DNA from: Strongyloides papillosus
Lineage: Eukaryota > Nematoda > Chromadorea > Rhabditida > Strongyloididae
Length of the DNA: 64,000 bases
Assembly: GCA_005656395.1 (NCBI GenBank)
Contig: SRSI01000009.1
Location: 1,736,001 to 1,800,000 of the forward strand
Direction of reading: 5' to 3'
Part shown: positions 1 through 14,165 of the stretch, piece after piece
Layout: each line of letters opens with the position of its first letter
How positions within the stretch are numbered: position 1 is the stretch's first letter
Made by a program: the position numbers and the translations under genes
Notes under the pieces: generated by a model
What the model was told of the DNA's origin: nothing
Databases searched by the model: none
Seen by the model: only the letters and a program-made list of their open reading frames with translations

Positions 1-2973
1 AATTTATAAGCACGTTTGCCATATACTTAAAAGTTTAAGATGTATAAATAATAAAACAAGATGTAATTAATGATTTTTGATTTTTCAATAAGAAGGAAAT
101 GTATAGTATATTAATAAATTTGAGGATTAAAAATTATTACGTAAAATTAGTTATAATTACTTATACATCACAAATAACAATAAAATATGATCGATTTATT
201 CCTTTATTTTATGTCAAAATAGAGATATTATAAAACTATCTTATATAAATTAAAATAGAACAAAGATATTAAATTATTTACAATGTCTAATCATAAAAGG
301 GTATAGATTCATACCTCATAACCCTCCAACTTTTCTTTTATTTTCTTTAATTCAATATACAATAAATATTATAGGATGTGTAATTATCCAAATAATAATT
401 GTACACAAAATGTTCTTTAACATTTTAAATTTTGAAACAATTGATATAAGTAGTACTCTTTATTTTATCAACTCAATAATTTATGATCTATTGCTATATA
501 GTCTTTTACAAAAGAAATTTTTTTAAAACTATTATGTATATATGTAGAGCATTCCATAAATAAAAAATATTAAGAAAAAGTATTTCTTTTAAGAATACAT
601 ACTTTTTTAAATGTGTTATTTTAAAATATAACGCCTATACTATTTATTTAGAAGAATATTATGTATTTTATAATTTTGTGTTACCAAAAAATACCTACTT
701 ACTTAATGTGCTTTTTTATAGCATATTATGAAAAAAGGGATTTGTAATTTGTCCATATCAATCTATCAAACATATCATGGTTAATATTTTAAGACTACAG
801 TGTTTTTACTATGTTCTAAGACAATTTTAATACGATTCTTCAATTTTTAATATCTCTTTTTAATAAAAAAATAATATGTTACTAATATGTTTGGAGAGTA
901 TATTTTTTTAATTTTAAAAAAAGCAACTAAATTTAAATTTAAAAATAATATTTTTAAATAGATGTCAATTTATTTTCTTCTGAAAAGTATACAATAAAAC
1001 TACCAATTTATTTTATATAATAACAAACATATATTTTTTAAATCATATTTAAAAACTTTTATGGTGCTAATAAATGCTTGATTTATAATATATTATATGG
1101 TATGTTGTATTGTTTTTTGTTTATAAAAATATTTTTTATTTAAATTATTCTAAAACAACACTTTGAAACATAAAATTATTTGTCTTTCAAATTCCTATAA
1201 ATAACTTTTTTTACATATTTTTATGTGTTTTATTTTTAGGGTAAAATAAATGCATAAGAAATTATAATTACTAAAATTATAAGATAGAATTTTTTTACAC
1301 AATTTCTTAAATATTTTAACATTTATTTTTAAAGTATTTGTAATTACATAAAGGAATTATTTATTTTAGAAAAATATTATACACTGAATTAAACAATCTT
1401 TAATCACATAAAATAAGGCTACTTAATATTAATAGACAGTTTAATATTTAAGAAAAAAAATATCATTTTTCTATTTGTACTTTCTTTTTAATAACTATAT
1501 ATTCATTTTTCTAAAAAGCTTTTCCTAATAACATATTAAAATAAAGTACTTATTATTCATTATGGGAATGCAAGACATATTTCAGTATATCTTCCAAGAT
1601 CTTATTATTTCATGAATATTAGTTTTTTTTCCAATTCAAGTTGTTAGATATTCGTTCAAATTTTATTATTTTAATTTGATAATTTTATTTAAAAGTTGTT
1701 TTATATATATTTATTTATGGCATTCATTTTATTAGTTTATATTTTAGATAAAAAATTAGAAAAATGTTTTTATTTTTGAACAAAATTTTATTTCTATGTT
1801 AGAAATATTACTTAATTAGCATTTATTAAAATACTTTATTATAAAGTAATTATTAATGTCATTGTTATTATTAAAAGATGGCTCAATTGTCAAAACATGC
1901 AATAGTGTTTATAACTAATAATAAAAAGAAATTTTATTTATTTTCAATTATAAAAAAATATAGTAGGACTAGTAATTTATCATCTTTTTTGACTACTATA
2001 TTTTTTCATACAAACTAAGATAATTTAATCATATACTAATGTAAGAAGATTATTTTGACATTGAGGCTTAAATTTTAACTACTCCTCTTTCTTTCAACAA
2101 TATTATAAGGAAAAAAGAATTTAAGAGAATAATCAAATTGAAATTATTTATCAATCTATTCCTTAAAATTTACTCTTTATCCTCATTAGTTTTATTCTTT
2201 ATCTTTATCAGACATTCTATAATATACTAATGATGGTATATAAAAAAGATATTTATGTATTTATGAACTTAACATTATTCATATTTTAAGTTATATTGTT
2301 CTTTTTGATAAAATTTATTCTTAAATTATATTTATATGTTTTATATTATTTGTATATGTCAATGTATTTAAATAACTACTAACGATGCGTTGGAGATGAA
2401 TTAAATCTTCTGATATTGTTTTACAGTATCATTTTATGTAAAGATTCTATGTATATATATGTATATTCTTTATGTGATATTTATTTGTTTCTCAAATATT
2501 TTTATTTTCTTTATCATTTGATTTTATAATAAAGTACATCAAAATATATTATATACCATTTACTTTTTATTGTAAATTTTAATCTGATACACACTTTATA
2601 ACTAATACAAATAAAGAATCAACTTTCACAATTCAGATACTTCTACAAGATTTTTAAAGAGTTTTATTTCGTTTGATAAAAATATTTTCTTATCAAAATA
2701 AAATTACTCTGTAGTTTTGAAATTTTTAAATTGATAACATTTTAACATTTATATTCTTACATAAATTTTATTCAATTCTTAAAGCACCGAAAAAGAATCT
2801 ATAGGGATTAATTGTTATTTTTATTTGGACAAAGTTATTGAGTTTTGTTATAATTCGTTGATAGCTTTGATTGATAACAATACACCCAAAATACTTCTTT
2901 AAACTTATTCTGTTTTATTTTTTCGTTTAGAATATCATTAATATTACTATATTCAAATGATCGATAAAGAAGA
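1..2973. other. AT-rich intergenic DNA
   Basis: No open frame with coding character was found on either strand. The stretch is homopolymer-rich A/T sequence with scattered short AATAAA and TATATA motifs. It presumably carries the promoter of the leucine-rich-repeat gene that begins at its right end, but no specific element can be named. Confidence 0.6.
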
Positions 2974-5108
2974 ATGACTTTTTTTAAAAAATATATCTTT
3001 ATATTTTATATTTTTACTATTTTTACTCAATCATGGTCACTATTTTTTCCACCTCCAATGACAGAATATTCTCATTTACATCACTCTATTTGTAAACACT
3101 GCTTGTGTGATCAACAATTAGCAACAATAACATGTACTGGGCAAAAATTATATATTCAAACAATTAAACTTCCAAAATGGGCAGAAGTTCTTCATATATA
3201 CAATGTTAATATGAAACACTTACCACACTTTACTTATAATACTAATTTAAGAGTTTTAAGAATTAACAATGCTAAAATGGAAGTTCTTCATCCATTATCA
3301 TTTATATCAATACCAAATCTTGAGACTGTACATTTTGCTGATAATATGATAAGTAATTTACCTGAAAATGTGTTTCAACCTCTACATAAGTTGAGAATTC
3401 TAAATCTGGCGAGAAATAAAATTAATGATATAGGAATATTTGAAAGTATATTACCTAGTGATGTTATATTAGAGCAATTTGTATTAGATGGAAATACATT
3501 AGAAAGAACATCTATGGTAGAAGATAATCATGACTATGGAACATTTCCCCTAACAAAACAACTTCATCTCTCAAATACTGGTATTATTGGTATTACTAAA
3601 GATCATTTTATTTTATCACGAAGTACTAATTATTTTAACGGAAATTGGACAATGATACCATTTAGTTACCAACAGTGGTCATTGTTAAAATATCTAGATA
3701 TTTCTTGGAATAAAAAATTAAAAATAGATGCTACAGCATTGGAATTAATGAATAACATAACAACATTACAACTTGATCATATAATATTACCAAATGGATT
3801 TATGAAATGGCTAGATAATAAAAGTAAAGCAAAACATGTCCAAATTGCATATGCTACATTAAATGATGAAGAAACGATGTATGATAACGGTGATGATATT
3901 AATGAATGGACATATTGTAATCAAGATTTAGAGTATTTGGATATTTCAGGATTAGGAGTAATAGAAATTATTTTACCAAAACATTGTAATGTAGGTGTCA
4001 TTTAATGTTTAATATAACTTTCTTTTAGTTAAAATATTTATATGCACAAAACAATAGGATTTATAATTTTAAATTTTATAATCCATCTTTTAAAAAGATA
4101 TATTTTGACAATAATAATTTTCATGAATTTCCATCTCCCGATGTTGGAATTGCTTTAGATCAACTGGAAGTTTTCTCAATATCACATAATTACATAAGGA
4201 AAATTTCTGCTAATACATTTCATTATTACCCTACATTAGATTATTTAGATATATCTTCAAACCAACTTTATTATATTGATAATGATGCATTTCCTTCACT
4301 TGGTTTAAGAATAAAATTTTTAAATGTTTCAAATAATCATTTAGCAAGTTTTGTTCATCCTATACTACCGTCATTAAATGTTTTGGATTTATCGTATAAC
4401 CAATTAACATCACTTGATCCTGAACTTTTTGCTGGCCTTCCTTCTATTAGGAGATTAATTCTTGACCATAATTATCAAATAGATATGGAATGTAAATTGC
4501 TACCAAATAACTGTTGGTTAGATTCTATTAATCTATTATCATCATTAGTAGAACTTCAATTATCTTCAACATCATTACATAGTTTTCCAAATTTATCAAC
4601 ATTTTCAAATCTGAAAGTTCTTACTTTAGCTAATAATAAAATTCATAATATTGAGGATTCTGTATTACCAAAATGTTTGACACACTTGGATTTATCAAAT
4701 AATCTAATTCATAATCTTTCAACAATCTCAGTAACAAAACTCTCATGTCTACATGATCTCAAAATATCGTATAATCCATTGGAATGCCATTGTTCGCTAG
4801 AAAAATTTTATACGATACTTCAAGCCGATGATTTATTTTATGATCAAAATGCATATTACTGTTTTAGCAATCGTTGGCAATATCCATTATCAACATACCT
4901 TCAATCAACGGTTTCCTGTGAGAGCACTGATACGTATACTTCTATTCCTTCTTTTCCTCATGTTATTGGAATTTTTGTCATATTTATTGCAATGTTTTTT
5001 GGAGCGTTATTCATTTTAACAAGACTCAATTCATTGATAACGCGATATAACTTACTTTCTTTTAACTATAGACCAGTGAAAACACTAGATGAACCATTTG
5101 ATTTATAG
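2974..5108 (+). CDS. Leucine-rich-repeat type I membrane protein
   Basis: Two exons, 2974-3990 and 4029-5108, join in phase 0 across a 38-nt intron (GTAGGT...TTTTAG) that contains a stop codon. They give 698 residues. Seen in the protein: an N-terminal signal peptide (about residues 1-22), a short Cys cluster with CKHCLCDQ and a following TC (LRRNT-like), many LRRs with the LxxLxLxxNxL pattern (for example LDISSNQL and LDLSYNQL), a C-terminal cap with NPLECHC and two later Cys (LRRCT), one transmembrane helix near residues 643-665, and a cytoplasmic tail of about 30 residues. The architecture matches extracellular LRR-only receptors or adhesion proteins of nematodes (lron-like), which is family knowledge. 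The ligand cannot be told. The tail shows no TIR or kinase domain, so a Toll receptor is unlikely. The signal peptide supports the chosen start. The gene stands alone, with AT-rich DNA on both sides. Confidence 0.88.
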
Positions 5109-8100
5109 AAATAATTTTTAATTGGATACACTTTAAGTATTGAAAATATATGTAGTATATTATTTTCAATTTGAAGTTAACTTTTATACTACTATATATT
5201 TTGTAACGACATTTTTAATAAGTATTAAATATAAATAAATTTTTTAAAAATGATTTCTTTTAAATATCAAATAGAAATTACAAAAAAAAGAATATTAGAC
5301 GTATACTTTAATTAATATTCTTTTGTACAAAAGTTTTTGTTTTAAAATTAAATAAATGTTAATTAAACTTTACGCCATAACGAAATAAGAAGGTTCAAAG
5401 ACTAGGATAATTATAATATAGTTGGGTAGAGAATGTCATATTAATAATTCTTTAACAAAGAAACTAAATATTAATTATATTCATGATAAAAAAAATTTTT
5501 TTTTACAAAAATTAATTAAACTTATATGCAGAATAGAAATTAGCTTTTCATACTGGTTATGTTTTCAATTTTTCTTTTAAAATATAATATTAAAATGATA
5601 AGAATTACAATATTTTTTATATATTAAATAAATATTATTATCTCATTTATATTTTAAAAAATAAATAAAATAGATGGATAAAATATAATATTTACTATAA
5701 TAAGTACCCTAATAATATATTAAAAAAATTTTTTTCGGCTAGGAAAATACCGAAAAATAATTGTTAAATTTAAAATGTTTCTCTTATTTTCTTACTTTTG
5801 AAATATTTATAAATGCGTGATATTTTTAGCTTTATTTAAAATGACCATTTTCCTGAACTTTCAACGTTTATAAATATATCATGAATAAAGGAATGCCGAT
5901 TTTTATTTTTAAAAGACATGCCATTTGTTATAATATTAAAAGCCCTAACATTTTAACTAATATTTAAGTTAATATTTATCTTCATATAATAGAAATTTAT
6001 AACTAGTTTTTATAACAATGTTTTTTATTTTAAATTATATCCTATTTTTTCCTCTTTTTCCTATTATTTTTGTAAATATAACAGTTTAAGCGACAAAACT
6101 ATTTATCACTTTCAAATTGTATATTGAAAATGTATTTTATTTTACAAGGCACATTTTTTCTATAGTACCTTATATGTAAAATTCTCTTGAGAATTTGAAT
6201 GGAATTGTAATCTGTAGGATTGTATAAATATGTGATAGTTGATTGTATATTGAAGTGAAAAGATAACGTCAAAAAAGGATATAGAAAATAAATAGTTGAT
6301 AAAATATTCTTTTTTCTTATAAAATAAAAATTGATTGATAATTTGTTTAATAATTTAATTTACACTATAATATTATTTTCACTATCAAACCATACATTTT
6401 TTCAAATCACATACAAATGTATCTTTTTTATATTATCTTATTAGAAATGAGATAAATAAAATTTATTGGCTACTTTTTTTTCCTTGTATTGAATATTATG
6501 AAATAAAAATGCTGTAAACAAACTAATTATTTTTTCCCAATTATTTTTATGAGTATTTTAAAGTCAAATGTGTATCAATTTTCTCATTACCACACTAATT
6601 TCACATATTCATTTAGCCTAATATCCATCTCCTAATACAAGTATTGGAATAGCTTTCTAACCATGTTTATATGTTCAAAAAACATTTCAATCTATCATTT
6701 AACATCCAAAATTTAACAAATGAAAATATTAGAAGTTTAAAATACTTCAAGAAAAAAAATTTTTTTTATTGGCTTATGACGTATTTTAACATAATTTATT
6801 GTTATTTAAAAATTATATTAGTATTTCATGAAACGAATTTTTAAAAATATTATTTTGATGTTTAATATAAAATTTAATATTAAAAGTTCAATAAATATTA
6901 CGATTTTTTAATATTATTTATTTTTTAATATCATGACTTAACTTTCGTATAAATTAAATAGTAACTGTCCAGTGTTATTATTAATAATTTTAAGATTTTA
7001 AAGAAAGCTTTTTTATATGTATTTCAAGCTGAGAAGATAAAAATTTTGATTTTTGGTATGTATTTTTATATTGATAATGTTAAAGTGTATATTAATATTT
7101 AAGATAGTTTTTTTACTACGTGTCAAAATAATCTTTCTTACACTAAAGTAAATCTTAAAATATTTTAGTACAAGAAAATTGAAATATTATAATAATAATG
7201 ATAATCAATGAATCATCCGATTTGAATTTTTTTTTTAATTTACATGAACTTATTGAGTTTATCTTATTCGCTATCATGATACACACAATTAAACGTTTTT
7301 AAAATATATATAGTTTAATCCTCCAAAACATTATATATAAAGGTCAAAATAACAATTTTATTTTATTAACGGAATTGCTAACGTAAATATTATTATTATT
7401 ATTATGAACATTCTATTAGAGATATAAAAATAGTTTTTGATAGCATATTGTATTACAAGTATATCAAAGCAATATTAATTAATATCTTTAATACCTTGCA
7501 TGTAAAAAATTTGCTTTTTTAATATTAAAAGCTTTCAAGTTTAGAAATACAAGGGTATCTTAACAAATACTACCAATATTTATGATTTTGTTTTTATAAA
7601 AATATATTATTAATATTTTTTTTAAATATATAAAATTTTATATCCCACCAAGTTTAGTGCTAATTTATATATTTAATTTTTATAAAAAGCTTCTTAAATT
7701 TTAAAATATTCTTAAATTTTAATAATTATATTTTTTCAAATGTTTTGTATAATATGATAATTACAGGAAATAGTTAGAAACAATGTTACATACAATACTT
7801 ATATTGAAGTGATTTAGAAATAAATTTAGGATTGTAATTTTATTTAATAAATATTTAAAAGTTTGTTTGTTGATAAAGAAAACAAAATTGAATTGTCAAA
7901 AATTGATTTAATATTTAAGTTTTATACTTTATACTCTTTAAAAGCATTTTATTTATCTCAAGTTAAATTTAGTAAATATATTTTTCTCTATAAAAGTTAA
8001 TTTTTAAATTATTTTATACTTTTTCAATTATTGTCATAGAAACAAAGCGTAAAACATTTTCTTACTGATATTTTTACTTTTAAATAAACTTCTTTATTAA

Positions 8101-9348
8101 TTTACAAAGAGCATTTTTGTTAAAATGAAATATTATACTTTCCTTTAAAGTATAAAAATATAATTTTTTTACAAAAACCTTATTATATAAAATTTATTTG
8201 AATTAAAATCTTTGATTCTGAAAATAAATTAAAAGTACTATAGTAGAAAAATTATGTTAACAAACAAAGAGCAAATTTCAATATTAATAATTATCAAAAA
8301 TTAGTTTTCTAATAAAGTTAATGGAAAATTTAATTTAATATAAACGTATTATATAAGTTGACGTTAATAAATTTGTTATTTTTATCTATAATTAACTATC
8401 TGTTCAATACATTAATGAATGAATTTTAATAATAACATGTTTTTTTGTTTTTCATGCTTGTTATAATTACAGACTATTAAGTTTTTTTTAAATCTCACTT
8501 TTTTTTTGCAATTATTTTCAAATATTTATAAAAATATCTAATAATTAACTTTTAATAAATATATTTTGTAATAATATATTCTTTTTATTACAAATAATAT
8601 ACTTTTAATTGACCGTAATAGTATTAATTTTTAAGTTATCTTTAGTTAAAATAATATTTATCCATTAAGATATTAAATTATCAAATTGAAAAATAATATT
8701 AATTAAATGAAAAAAAGTCTTTTTTAATTTACAATTTGTAGAAACAAACTTCCATATGTAATTATGAATAGTTTATTTTAGTTATGTAAAAAGTATTTAT
8801 TTTTAATCTTTCATCAAGAACATTCTAATGCTTCTTTCAATTATAATTTATTTTTTCTACATAAACACCAAAATTATGTAGTAGTTTAGACTGTGTTAAA
8901 AAGTTTATCACTGAAGATAAGATATAATTATAATGGGATCAAAAATGTATGGTTTCTCAGTAACATAATTATTTGTACAATATTTTATAAAGGATAATTA
9001 ATATCTCAAGTATAAGAGGATTTACATTTCAATAATTAATCCTTTTTTTGTTATGTTGACCAATTTTTTAATAGTGCACATATAAATAGCATTATCTTGA
9101 TATTTTATCAACTGCTTTAGTGTACATATCCATTGTAACCATGATAATATTATTGTAATGAAATATAGATATATAATTATTAAAATACAATTTAAAAAAA
9201 TAAATCATCATAGTATTATTTATCTATTTAATAATTAATAACGTTTTTTTAGTAAAACATAATTTAGTTTATATTTCAACATTTATTGCTCCTTTTGACA
9301 AATATTCAGCATTTTCTTTGCCATTAATAATAGTGTACATTCCAGATA
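5109..9348. other. AT-rich intergenic DNA
   Basis: This 4.2-kb stretch has no coding-like frame. An AATAAA at about 5233 could serve as the polyadenylation signal of the LRR gene. The right end should include the 5' region of the SK channel gene. A neuronal ion-channel gene may have distant regulatory elements here, but nothing in the sequence identifies one. Confidence 0.55.
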
Positions 9349-12300
9349 ATGAATAATTCAACGTTTCTTCCTACTGTTGTTATGCAAGGTGATCCCGATG
9401 AAATAACTAAATCTGATACTAGTTATACGATTCTATCCAGAAATAATATTCAAACACATCAAACATTTTCAATGGATTCAACGACATATAATCAATATTT
9501 GGCAGATAAAAGAAAAGGGTTTCGATGCAGAGGCTCATTGGTAAATTATAAAAATTAAAATATATTTATTAAGAACTATTGCTTATTATGGAAATTTATT
9601 ATATATAAAAGCCTATACCCTTATAATTATATTTCGCGTAATTTGTATAAATATTTATCAACAATATGTATACACTTTATTTTATCTGTCATGTTTAAAA
9701 ATTAGGTACTTTAAAAAGTGTTTCTAATTCTTTTTATGTAATATGAGCATAATTTTTACATCCCCTATATAAAAAGTCTTACATTAAATTATTGCATAGA
9801 AAAATATTATGAAGTGAATGAGACAATAAATAATATTTTTAATTTACATTAAATTAATAATAAATATAGAAACATAAAATATATTTCTGTAATAATAATA
9901 TAAAATTGTTATTAAAAATTTTGTCCAATGAACTTATGTTAATTAATGGTTGTGAATTCTGTCATATATATTTAATTAATTTTTTTTTTAAAATTAGATT
10001 TTAATTTTTTTATAATACATTTCATTTTTAGGGTCCTACAATTGCTAGTGCACCAAGCGTAGAATTAGAAGACTATCGTACACCTAAGCCATCTGTATCA
10101 GTTATTAAAAATGGTAAATCTTTTGACTTATCTGGAATTGAACAACATAATTCTAATGCTTCCGAAAGCAACGGTTTAATTAAAGTATGTTTTAATTCTC
10201 CACAATTATATTATTTAAACTTCTAAAATATAAGTGATTCAACAAAAAAAATTAAATTTATTCTTTATTTCTTTATAAATACGTTTTTATTTGGTTATAG
10301 TACTAAATTTCTGGCATATAAAAAATTTTACAGTATAGTATACTTTTTGTAAATGTTTGTTGCTTATTCTTTATTAATATATATATTTATTTATGTAGAA
10401 GTGTTTGCCATTTTAAAAGATTTATCAAATTTTCTAAACTTAAAAAAAAATTTTAATTTTCTTTTCACTTTTAAATTTTCTAATATTTGTTATAAAAATT
10501 CATGCCTTTGAATGAACACACAATATTATAGCTATCATTTAAAATTTTATTGACTAAAAATACAAAGGTTAATATATATATTGAACCATCTGCAAATTTA
10601 AACATTTGTATGATAATATTTAAAAATTGTCCATATCTCAGAGATTGCCCTAATTGAAAGTATTTAGTTTGCTTAATATCAAATTCCTTCCCTCTTTAAT
10701 ATTAAAGTATGTGTATTACAAGAGGTGTAACTTCTTTATAGCATACATCAATTCTTTACTGCTAACTATTGAAATTTCAATTTACAGATGTGTCTACATT
10801 TGCCCTTATGTAATTATATATTACCATATCAAGAATCCTCTTTATAATTTTTTCAAATTCATTTATAGTATTTTTTCCTCGAATGCTTAAAAAATATTCT
10901 TCATTGTTAACATTCTTTAATTATATAAATTTTCCCAACTTGCTTTTTTTGACGAAATCATTTAAAATAAACTTCTTTAATTACAAATGCTTTTTCAATT
11001 AATCTTAATGAAATATTGAAGAAATAGCTATAATAGATAAATAATTCATTTTTTTAATGTCAACATGATTTCAATTATGACAGTTATTGATAAATTAACT
11101 CTCTATTTAATAACATAAATTTATAATGATTAAAAATATATTTATTTTTTATTGTAAATTTCAAATGTTTTCTAATAGTAACACTTTTTTTTTTATAAAA
11201 GTGATAAGTATAAATTACATATGTTTGTTAGGAAGTAATTAAAAATAAGTACTATTATATTTTTTTAAATAGAAATAAGGTGTATATTAAAAATTATATG
11301 TGTACTTAAACCATTTACAGTAGAATAATTTCCATTTATTATATTTTTCTAAAGTATAATCAAATATATATTTAATGTTTAATATAAACAAATGGAAAAA
11401 ATGATTATTTTACAACAACTTAATTATGATCAAAATAGTGGTGATACATATTCTACAATTACTCCTATTCAAGCTACTAATGAAGTAACTACCACAAATA
11501 ATTCAAAAAATGCATTAACAACAATTCAAGGAAGAAATGGACGCAGACATTCATCTATGCATGAGGCAAATAAACAATAAAACATTATTTTTAAAATAAA
11601 AAATTTCTAAATTTTTTAATAAATGTATAAATAATAAATACTATCATTTTAGGTTTCTGCTGATTTTCTTCGACTTCATGGATCAAGACAACAATTTAGA
11701 AACCTTTTGTCTGCCAGGAAAAAACTTGGCCAACTTCCACCTGCATATACACAAATAGATTGTAGTCATGAATCATTAGACTCCAGTAGTAAGTTTATTT
11801 ATTTTTCCATTACTGCAAATATTAAGAATAAAATATCTTTGTTAGCAATAACTCAAATGACGTTTTTTACGTTAAAATTACTAAAGACAAAAGATATTTA
11901 GACTTTAATATTGTATTTCATTTTATTATTTAACATATATAACATTTTTATTTCCACCAAATTAATCTTTTATTTAATTATTTAATTTCATAGTTGGAAA
12001 TAAATATAATATTTTAAATCAACCATTTCCTCAAGGACCTATGATAACAGTAGAAAATACGGGAACTAATACGCTATTAAAAATGAATCCTTTTAGTAGT
12101 TCCACTAATTCTGTAGTTAATCTTGAATCGGCAGTTTCATCTGTAGAAAAAAATGTATATATTGAAAATGGTGGTATAAATTGTGGCACGTCAGCTAAAT
12201 ATTTTCAACGAAATAATTCAAGATATGGTGTACAAGTTGATAAAAGTCATGTACAAATGTTATATAAATTAAGAAGCGATAAATTAAATACTGGAGTACA

Positions 12301-13803
12301 AGTAACAGATAGATGTTTATTATTAGCAATGATTGGAATATTTTTTATGATTGTTGAAACAGAAATGTGTGGTCAACAAATTTTTAATATTACAAAAAAT
12401 CATCCTGCAAGTTATTTATGTAGAACATTAGTATTATTATCTACAGTATGCTTATTATTTGAAATTGTACATTTTCATATTAATGATATATATATTGACC
12501 TACTGGACTGTGGTGCTGATGATTGGCGTGTTGTTGTAAATACAAGAAGAATTTTTAAATTTGTCATTGAATTTATAGTATGTGCAATATGTCCATATCC
12601 AGGAACCGGAAATATATATTGGACATTTATTGAACCACAAAGATATGAGGACCATAAAAAATTTGTAAAAGAAGTACCAGTTGACGTTATTTTATCAATA
12701 ATGATGTTGTCTCGTATATATTTAATAGCAAGATTTATGGTTATGCATTCAAAATTATTTCAAGACGCTTCAACAAGAACATTAGCAGCGTTAAATAGAA
12801 TACAGGTTAATTTTTCATTTGTCATGAAAACATTACTCGATCAAAAACCACTCATATTTCTTTCAATATTTACTTTTTGTTTTTGGATAATCATGGCGTG
12901 GATATTCGCACAGGTTGAACGATACGGTAGAGATGAACCTTCTGAAATATTGTATTCTAATTCGCTTTGGTTTATTGCAATTACATCTATGTTGAATGGT
13001 TACGGTGATATAGGTAAATTAAAGTATATTTGTATTTTTTCTACTATTTTATATCATTTTAGTTCCAAAAACAAATTTAGGAAGAGTAATAGCCATATTT
13101 GCTGGAATTTGTGGTGCTATTATATCATCAATTCTTATTGCCGTTATATCAAGAAAAATTTTATTAAGTCAAGGACAAAGAAATGTTAATATTTTTATGA
13201 ATGATTCAAGATTAACTCAGGAACATAAAAATACTGCTGCTAGAGTTTTACAACATACATGGCATATTTATAAATGTTTACGTTCTGATGGAACTGATAG
13301 TCAATTACGTGACCATCAAAGAAGATTCCTAAATGCGATTCACAGTTTTAGGAAAGTAAAAAATAAAATGCGTTTATTCGGTGAAAATTGTGCTACAAGT
13401 ATGCAACAAATGAATAGGGTAAGTATTATTTGTAAAACATAAATGTTTACTTATATTAAATTATTTTTCTCAAGATATTATTTAATATTTTCTTTTATTA
13501 TATAAATATATATGCTTATAGTTGATGACAGAAATGCACACAAATATGCAAAAAGTTATAAGTGCACAAGATGAAATGAAAACTCAAATGGATGTAATGC
13601 AACGAACAATGAGAAACCACTTTTCAAATTGTCAACAACGACAAAAAGCAGCTAATAATGGTATAGGAAATGGTGCTGGGAATCAAAATTTATCAAATAA
13701 TCATTCATTAACTGTAGGAAGTAATTCTCCACCTGTACAACAAAGGTACCTAACTCAGAATCAATACAGTAAGATTAAAAAAGGAAATCCAGGATGTATA
13801 TAA
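9349..13803 (+). CDS. Small-conductance Ca2+-activated K+ channel (SK/KCNN family)
   Basis: Six exons (9349-9540, 10032-10184, 11653-11788, 11994-13013, 13063-13418, 13522-13803) join in consistent phase to 712 residues. Residues 1 to about 230 are a low-complexity cytoplasmic N-terminus. Then come S1-S6 with the SK hallmarks DVILSIMMLSRIYLIARF in S3-S4 and KLFQDASTRTLAALNRIQ before S5, a pore with GYGD (residues 496-499, split from VP by the 49-nt intron), and a calmodulin-binding domain with HTWHIYKCL and HQRRFLNAIHSFR. A coiled region rich in Met and Gln follows. Known role: calmodulin-gated K+ efflux after Ca2+ rise, setting neuronal and muscle excitability; C. elegans orthologues are kcnl genes. 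The residues just before GYGD are LN instead of the usual SI, which is unusual for a K+ filter. Alternative first and last exons are listed separately. The 1.2-kb third intron region hosts the alternative start. The orthologue number (kcnl-1 to -4) cannot be assigned by eye. Confidence 0.92.
11392..11565 (+). CDS. Alternative first exon of the SK channel gene
   Basis: An ATG at 11392, preceded by an in-frame TAA at 11380, opens 58 codons of coding-like sequence ending in RRHSSMHE. There is no splice acceptor between the stop and the ATG, so this should be an independent first exon with its own promoter. It reads into exon 11653 in phase 0 if the donor is GAG/GCAAAT at 11566, making a rare GC-AG intron of 87 nt. 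A normal GT donor (GTAACT after TNE) lies earlier in the exon, also in phase 0, and would drop the last 27 codons. SK genes of other animals also use alternative N-termini. The exon is well supported as coding; the choice of donor is not settled. Confidence 0.6.
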
Positions 13804-14004
13804 AAGTATACTTAGTTTGCTAGTTGGTTTCACATCTAAACACTTAATTGATGTATTAATTTTAATAACTTTTTGTGGTATTTTTAACACTTTTTCTAAT
13901 TTTATTTTTTAAGTTAATATTTTTATTATGCATCCTTGCTTTCCTTTCTTAATTCTATCCTACATATATTTTTTTTCCTGTAAATTTTAATATATATTTT
14001 TCAG

Positions 14005-14053
14005 AGTAATGTTTGCAGAATGTTTAGAAGAAACTTATAGTGATAGTATATGA
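14005..14053 (+). other. Possible alternative last exon of the SK channel gene
   Basis: A strong acceptor (TTTTTCAG ending at 14004) is followed by 16 codons ending in EETYSDSI and TGA. Spliced from a GTACCT donor at 13746 it joins in phase 2 and replaces the last 19 residues of the channel with 16 others. An AATAAAG lies at about 14108. RNA data are needed to choose between this end and the unspliced end at 13803. Confidence 0.4.
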
Positions 14054-14165
14054 AGGAAGATAAATTTTCAATTAAAATAACTTATATATGTAAATATACT
14101 CTTTTTAATAAAGATTTTTATTATCAGCATTTTTAATTACTACATACGTCAATTTTATTATATCT

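Noticed and set aside
10654..10890. 78-codon open frame in an SK channel intron
   Set aside because: Rich in Ile, Tyr, Phe and Leu with no domain, typical of AT-rich noise, and inside a well-defined intron.
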